Below are positions 60,420 to 64,000 of a DNA stretch of 64,000 nucleotides, piece by piece. Source of the stretch: Streptomyces sp. I05A-00742. Its GTDB lineage: Bacteria > Actinomycetota > Actinomycetes > Streptomycetales > Streptomycetaceae. A program made the position numbers and the translations under genes. The DNA is taken from NCBI RefSeq assembly GCF_013055795.1, contig NZ_JABETO010000005.1:62001-126000 (forward strand), read 5' to 3'. The notes below the pieces were generated by a model, which saw only the letters and a program-made list of their open reading frames with translations, was not told the origin of the DNA and searched no databases. The first letter of the stretch is position 1. Each line of letters opens with the position of its first letter.

Positions 60420-60859
60420 TGTCCAGCGCCAATCCGGCGGCTCGTCCCCTCCCACCGCGCTGGATGCCCATCGGCGATGGCCCTCACCTGTGCTCGGCCG
60501 GGGAATGGTGGGACGCCGTGCGCGCGGTGGAGGTGATCGGCCGACGTGCGATCGGGATCCTCCGGGAGACCGGTGAGCCGGTCGGACCGGTGATCCTGGA
60601 CCCCGAAGGGCCGGAGCCCCGTATGTACTTCCTCGTACCGGTGGGCACCGCGGCCCGCTGGGAGGAGCCCGGAACCGTGCCGCTCGGGCAGCGGTGCCAC
60701 GTCCTCGTACCGTCCGCCGACGCCACCACGCCTCCCGGACTGCACTGGCACGTCCTTCCCGCCGCCCCCCGCTCCCCGCTGCGCCCGGACGCGCTGCGGC
60801 GGGCGCTCGGCCGGGCGCGCAGGGAACGGCAGGAGCTCGCGGAGGAAGTGGATTCCTGA
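60419..60859 (+). CDS. Unknown protein downstream of an RNA hairpin
   Basis: 146 residues from ATG 60419. Composition is Pro/Arg-rich with beta segments: DAVRAVEVIGRRAIGILRET, PVGPVILDPEGPEPRMYFLV, CHVLVPSADATTPPGLHWHV. It ends in a basic helix (LRRALGRARRERQELAEEVD). No known domain recognised. It may bind a ligand or nucleic acid, but nothing in the sequence proves this. Translation is probably controlled by the hairpin over its start; its TGA overlaps the next ATG (TGATG). Confidence 0.75.
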   Translation: MSSANPAARPLPPRWMPIGDGPHLCSAGEWWDAVRAVEVIGRRAIGILRETGEPVGPVILDPEGPEPRMYFLVPVGTAARWEEPGTVPLGQRCHVLVPSADATTPPGLHWHVLPAAPRSPLRPDALRRALGRARRERQELAEEVDS

Positions 60860-61914
60860 TGGCGCTGAGCTCACGTGGCACGCCGGGCCGGGGTGAGGTG
60901 CGGCTGCGCTTCGACCCCGCCGGCCTGGACGCCGACCTGCGGATGGTGCTGCTGGACCTGCCGGCGGGACGCTGGCTGTCGATGCGGGACCTGCTCGCGC
61001 GGACGGACCGCTCCCTCGGCTGGGGCCAGTGGGTCGCCCGCACCCAGGTGCTGGGGGCGGCGGCCGCCGGGACCGACGTGGTGCGGGCGTGGCGCGCGGA
61101 GGAACCGGACAGCGCCGACGCGTCGGTGATGCACGCGCGGGTGGCGGTGGAACGGACGGCACGCGCCCACCGCATGGGCCACCCGGACGTCCTGGGGCTG
61201 TGGGAAGAGGCGATCGAGGCCTGCCGCGTCGCGGCGTACACGGCCCCGGCGGATCCCGTGCCCTGGGTGTGTCTGCTGGCCCTGGCTCAGCTGGACGAGC
61301 GCCAGGAGGTCCCCGAGCACCGGCTGCCGTCCCCCGACCCCCTGCTGGCCACCGGCCCGTGGGACGTGCTGGGGCAGGTGGAGCGGCGCGACCCGGGGAA
61401 CCGTGAGGCGTACCACCGCATGATGGCGCTGATGGCCTCACGGGCCGACGGCTCCTGGGGGCAGGCGCACCAGTTCGTCCGCTGGGCGCTCGACCGGGCC
61501 CCGCGCGGTTCGGCGCTGCTGGTCCTCCCCCTGTACGTCCGCGTCGGGCTCTGGCGCGACCAGCACGGCCCGGGCCGGGAGCTGGACATGTACTGGGCCG
61601 GTGACTACGCGGTGCAGGACGCCGAACGCGCCCTGCACGACTGGTTCGACGTGGTGGAACCGGCCGGGCACCCGTCCCTCTCCGTGCTCGACCTGAGCCA
61701 TCTGGCCCACGCCTTATGGGCGGCCCACCGGTTCGACGCCGCCGCCCGGGTGTTCACGGCGATGGGCCCGTCCGCCGCCACCCGCCCCTGGGTGTACCGC
61801 GCGGACGACCCCCGCCGGCCGGCCGAGGACGCCGCGACGGAGTGGATCGTCCGGGCCCGCGCCCAGTGCGGTGCCCCCGTCCACGGTGATCCGCGCGGGG
61901 GCCCGCGCCGCTGA
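60859..61914 (+). CDS. TPR-like protein, paralogue of the 50.8-kb gene
   Basis: 351 residues from ATG 60859, coupled to the gene before (TGATG). Helical repeats with DLLARTDRSLGWGQWVARTQ, ACRVAAYTAPADPVPWVCLL, HQFVRWALDRAPRGSALLVL and HLAHALWAAHRFDAAARVFT. These match in order the blocks ELLARTPADS, APGDPVPYIVEL, AFARQAAAAAPEGSLLPALP and HLLVWFLVNAGRYPEALEQL of the protein at 50812-51882. It lacks that protein's N-terminal membrane anchor. Function unknown; protein-binding scaffold likely. Confidence 0.78.
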   Translation: MALSSRGTPGRGEVRLRFDPAGLDADLRMVLLDLPAGRWLSMRDLLARTDRSLGWGQWVARTQVLGAAAAGTDVVRAWRAEEPDSADASVMHARVAVERTARAHRMGHPDVLGLWEEAIEACRVAAYTAPADPVPWVCLLALAQLDERQEVPEHRLPSPDPLLATGPWDVLGQVERRDPGNREAYHRMMALMASRADGSWGQAHQFVRWALDRAPRGSALLVLPLYVRVGLWRDQHGPGRELDMYWAGDYAVQDAERALHDWFDVVEPAGHPSLSVLDLSHLAHALWAAHRFDAAARVFTAMGPSAATRPWVYRADDPRRPAEDAATEWIVRARAQCGAPVHGDPRGGPRR

Positions 61915-62063
61915 GCGGCGCGACCCGGCTCCGCCGGCCTCGAACCGGCCGGCCTCGAAATCCCTTTGTCCGCACGACGTTCCGTGGATCGCCGCGCCAC
62001 GCGTCCCCACGGCCTTCCCGTTCGGCCACGACCCATCCTGTTCAGCGCTTCGGAGGTAGTCCT

Positions 62064-63590
62064 GTGTCCTATACGTCGAGATCACGAGCAGGAATGGGGC
62101 CGGACCGTGTCGCACAGCCCGACGAGGGCGAGCGGCTGCGGGACCTCGGCTACCAGCCGGTGCTGGCGCGGCGCATGGGCGGTTTCGGCAACTTCGCCAT
62201 CAGCTTCAGCATCATCTCGGTGCTGTCCGGCTGCATGACCCTCTACGGGTTCGGGCTGTCCACCGGCGGTCCGTCGGTGATGATGTGGGGCTGGGCCGGC
62301 GTCGGCCTGATGGTGCTCTTCATCGGCATGGCGCTGGCCGAGGTCACCAGCGCCTATCCCACCTCGGGGGCCATGTTCTACATGGCCAACCGGCTCGGCG
62401 GGCGCCGCTGGGGCTACTACACCGGCTGGGTCAACCTGCTGGGTCTGCTCGGCAGCATCGCGGGCAGCGGCTACGGCGCGGCCCAGTTCATCGGCGCGCT
62501 GCTGCAGTTGCAGTTCGACTACGAGCCGACGCCCGAGTCGACCCTGCTGATCTTCGGCGTCATCCTCCTCGTCTTCGGGGTGCTGAACCTCTTCGGCGTG
62601 CGGATGGTGTCGTTCCTCAACTCGGTCAGCGTCTGGTGGCACCTGCTCGGTGTGGCCATCATCGTCCTGGTGCTGTGGATCGCGCCGGACAGCCACCAGT
62701 CGCCCTCGTTCGTCTTCACCCACTTCGTGAACAACACCGGCTGGGACAACCCGCTGTACGTGACGGCGCTCGGGCTGCTGCTGGCCCAGTACACGTTCAC
62801 CGGCTACGACGCGTCGGCGCACCTCACGGAGGAGACCGCCAACGCCTCGACGGCCGCCCCCCGCGGCATGGTGCGCTCGATCTGGGTCTCGTGGATCGCG
62901 GGCTTCATCCTGCTGGCCGGTCTGACCTTCGCCATCTCGGACTACGCCGCCACGACGGAGGCGGCGGTGCCGCCCGCGCAGATCTTCATCGACGCCCTGG
63001 GCAACGACGGCGCGACGTTCCTGCTGCTGATCGTCATCGGTGCCCAGCTGTTCTGCGCCAACGCGGGCATCGCGTCGGCCAGCCGGATGACGTTCGCGTT
63101 CAGCCGCGACGGCGCGCTGCCGGGCTCCCGGCTGTGGCGCCGGGTCAGCAGCAAGACGCAGACCCCGTACCCGGCGGTGTGGCTGGCGGTCATCGGCCCC
63201 TTCGTCCTCGCCCTGCCGTCGCTGTACTCCACCACCGCCTACACCGCCGTGACGGCCATCAACGTCATCGGCATCACGCCGTCCTACGTCATCCCCGTCT
63301 TCCTGCGGCTGCGCCACCCCGAGCGGTTCACCCCGGGGCCCTGGAACCTGGGCCGGTGGAGCCGTCCCGTCGGCTGGATAGCCGTCATCTGGGTGGCGTT
63401 CGCCACCGTGCTGTTCTGCCTGCCGCAGACCAGCCCGGTCACCGTCGAGTCCATGAACTACGCCGCCGTCGCGCTGGTCGCCGCGCTGCTGCTGGCCACC
63501 GCGTGGTACCCGTTCGCGCGCAGCTCCCTCACGACGCCGACCTACGACACCTCGGCCCGCGGCACCCAGCTGATGGAGGACATCGTCTGA
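62064..63590 (+). CDS. APC-superfamily amino acid/amine permease
   Basis: 508 residues from GTG 62064 behind CGGAGG. Twelve hydrophobic helices. Start region LRDLGYQPVLARRMGGFGNFAISFSIISVLSG, the unwound helix-1 motif, ALAEVTSAYPTSGAMFYMAN, and TFTGYDASAHLTEETANAS are those of the amino acid/choline/polyamine transporter (ACT) subgroup (BAT1/GABA permease-like). The next gene, a glutamine-synthetase-like ligase, begins on its stop codon, so the pair most likely imports and glutamylates an amine such as a polyamine or ethanolamine. Confidence 0.92.
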   Translation: MSYTSRSRAGMGPDRVAQPDEGERLRDLGYQPVLARRMGGFGNFAISFSIISVLSGCMTLYGFGLSTGGPSVMMWGWAGVGLMVLFIGMALAEVTSAYPTSGAMFYMANRLGGRRWGYYTGWVNLLGLLGSIAGSGYGAAQFIGALLQLQFDYEPTPESTLLIFGVILLVFGVLNLFGVRMVSFLNSVSVWWHLLGVAIIVLVLWIAPDSHQSPSFVFTHFVNNTGWDNPLYVTALGLLLAQYTFTGYDASAHLTEETANASTAAPRGMVRSIWVSWIAGFILLAGLTFAISDYAATTEAAVPPAQIFIDALGNDGATFLLLIVIGAQLFCANAGIASASRMTFAFSRDGALPGSRLWRRVSSKTQTPYPAVWLAVIGPFVLALPSLYSTTAYTAVTAINVIGITPSYVIPVFLRLRHPERFTPGPWNLGRWSRPVGWIAVIWVAFATVLFCLPQTSPVTVESMNYAAVALVAALLLATAWYPFARSSLTTPTYDTSARGTQLMEDIV

Positions 63591-64000
63591 TGACCCGCTC
63601 CACCGCGGGGGACAGCCACCCCCCGACCCCGCAGCACGGCCGGCTCACCCTCGACGCCCTGCGCGAGGAGATCCACCAGGGCCGCGTCCGGACCGTGGCC
63701 CTGGCCCTCGTCGACATGCAGGGACGGCTCAAGGGCAAGCGCTACGACGCCGGTCACTTCCTCCACTCGGTCGTCGACAAGGGCTCGGACATGTGCGCCT
63801 ACGTGCTCGCGACCGACGTCGACATGCGCCCGCTGCCCGGGTACGCCCTGGCCTCCTGGGACACCGGCTACGGCGACCTGCACGTGAGCGCCGACCCGGA
63901 CGCCGTCCGGGTGCTCCCCTGGTGGCCGGGGACCGCGCTGATCCACACCGACGCGACCATCGACGGCCGGCCCGTCCCGGTGGCCCCCCGGGAGATGCTG
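63590..64000 (+). CDS. Glutamine synthetase-like ligase, N-terminal part
   Basis: ATG 63590 overlaps the permease stop by one base; the frame runs off the right edge after 137 codons. RVRTVALALVDMQGRLKGKR, SDMCAYVLATDVDMRPLPGY, GDLHVSADPDAVRVLPWWPG and TALIHTDATIDGRPVPVAPR are the beta-grasp N-domain of GlnA-type enzymes, in the form found in glutamyl-polyamine or glutamyl-ethanolamine synthetases (GlnA3/GlnA4-like) of Streptomyces more than in true GlnA. The catalytic domain lies outside the window, so specificity cannot be judged. Confidence 0.88.
   Translation, partial: MTRSTAGDSHPPTPQHGRLTLDALREEIHQGRVRTVALALVDMQGRLKGKRYDAGHFLHSVVDKGSDMCAYVLATDVDMRPLPGYALASWDTGYGDLHVSADPDAVRVLPWWPGTALIHTDATIDGRPVPVAPREML

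Noticed and set aside
1-64000. tRNA/rRNA genes, insertion sequences, prophage or integrase attachment sites
   Set aside because: Read through for tRNA-like cloverleaf ends, transposase or integrase motifs and terminal repeats; nothing convincing was found by eye.

Overview
The window reads as chromosomal DNA of a Streptomyces-like actinomycete. It is very GC-rich with strongly GC-biased third codon positions and many GTG or TTG starts. It carries a mycothiol-conjugate amidase, a GTP-type PEP carboxykinase, an actinobacterial Tad pilus locus, a GH18 chitinase under a DasR-like box, and large NB-ARC/TPR proteins. No rRNA, tRNA, CRISPR array, insertion sequence or phage module was seen.

Left part (1-11.6 kb, almost all minus strand): a cut-off secreted protein, a DUF2332 protein, then a Tad/Flp pilus operon read right to left: cpaB, a tadZ-tadE fusion, tadE, cpaF (tadA), tadB, tadC, a repeat-containing gap, flp pilin, a TadG-like protein, a lipoprotein and an OmpA-like protein. 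No prepilin peptidase gene lies in the window. Next comes a secreted-enzyme block (11.8-16.1 kb: chitinase, S1 protease, M14 carboxypeptidase). A likely D-amino-acid catabolism module follows (16.1-19.8 kb: RidA, PLP deaminase, N-acyl-D-amino-acid deacylase).

Housekeeping stretch (19.8-29.3 kb): alaA-type aminotransferase, pckG, a PAQR/hemolysin III protein, an MFS exporter with its TetR regulator and a near-perfect 25-bp palindromic operator, and a thioredoxin-domain (DUF255) protein. It resumes at 42.7 kb with mca, a DUF4307 protein, greA, an ABC exporter pair, ilvA, marR, metB and msrA.

Between these parts sits an accessory island (29.5-39.1 kb). A Uma2 nuclease gene is flanked by a decayed copy of the start of the thioredoxin-domain gene. 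Then comes a compact eight-gene operon: a small helical protein with a C-terminal FNE motif, a P-loop/HEAT-like protein carrying the same motif near its N-terminus, an SPFH-like protein, a PP2C phosphatase, a Ser/Thr kinase, a vWA protein, an unknown protein, and a membrane protein with two RanBP2-type zinc fingers. The matched FNE motifs suggest homotypic (possibly amyloid-type) signalling between the first two proteins, with a kinase/phosphatase/vWA switch. This is the best candidate for an undescribed system. A pair of consensus DnaA boxes precedes the NB-ARC/TPR gene that follows.

Right part (53-62 kb) is another accessory region. It has a truncated NUDIX remnant, small secreted proteins including a likely I36 protease inhibitor, a UGT-type glycosyltransferase, a secreted acidic-pro/cationic Trp-Lys-rich peptide resembling a class II bacteriocin precursor next to a small membrane protein, and an XRE regulator followed by a two-gene unit whose ribosome-binding site lies inside a perfect 13-bp hairpin. 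The window ends in an APC-family permease and a glutamine-synthetase-like gene, probably for amine or polyamine nitrogen use.
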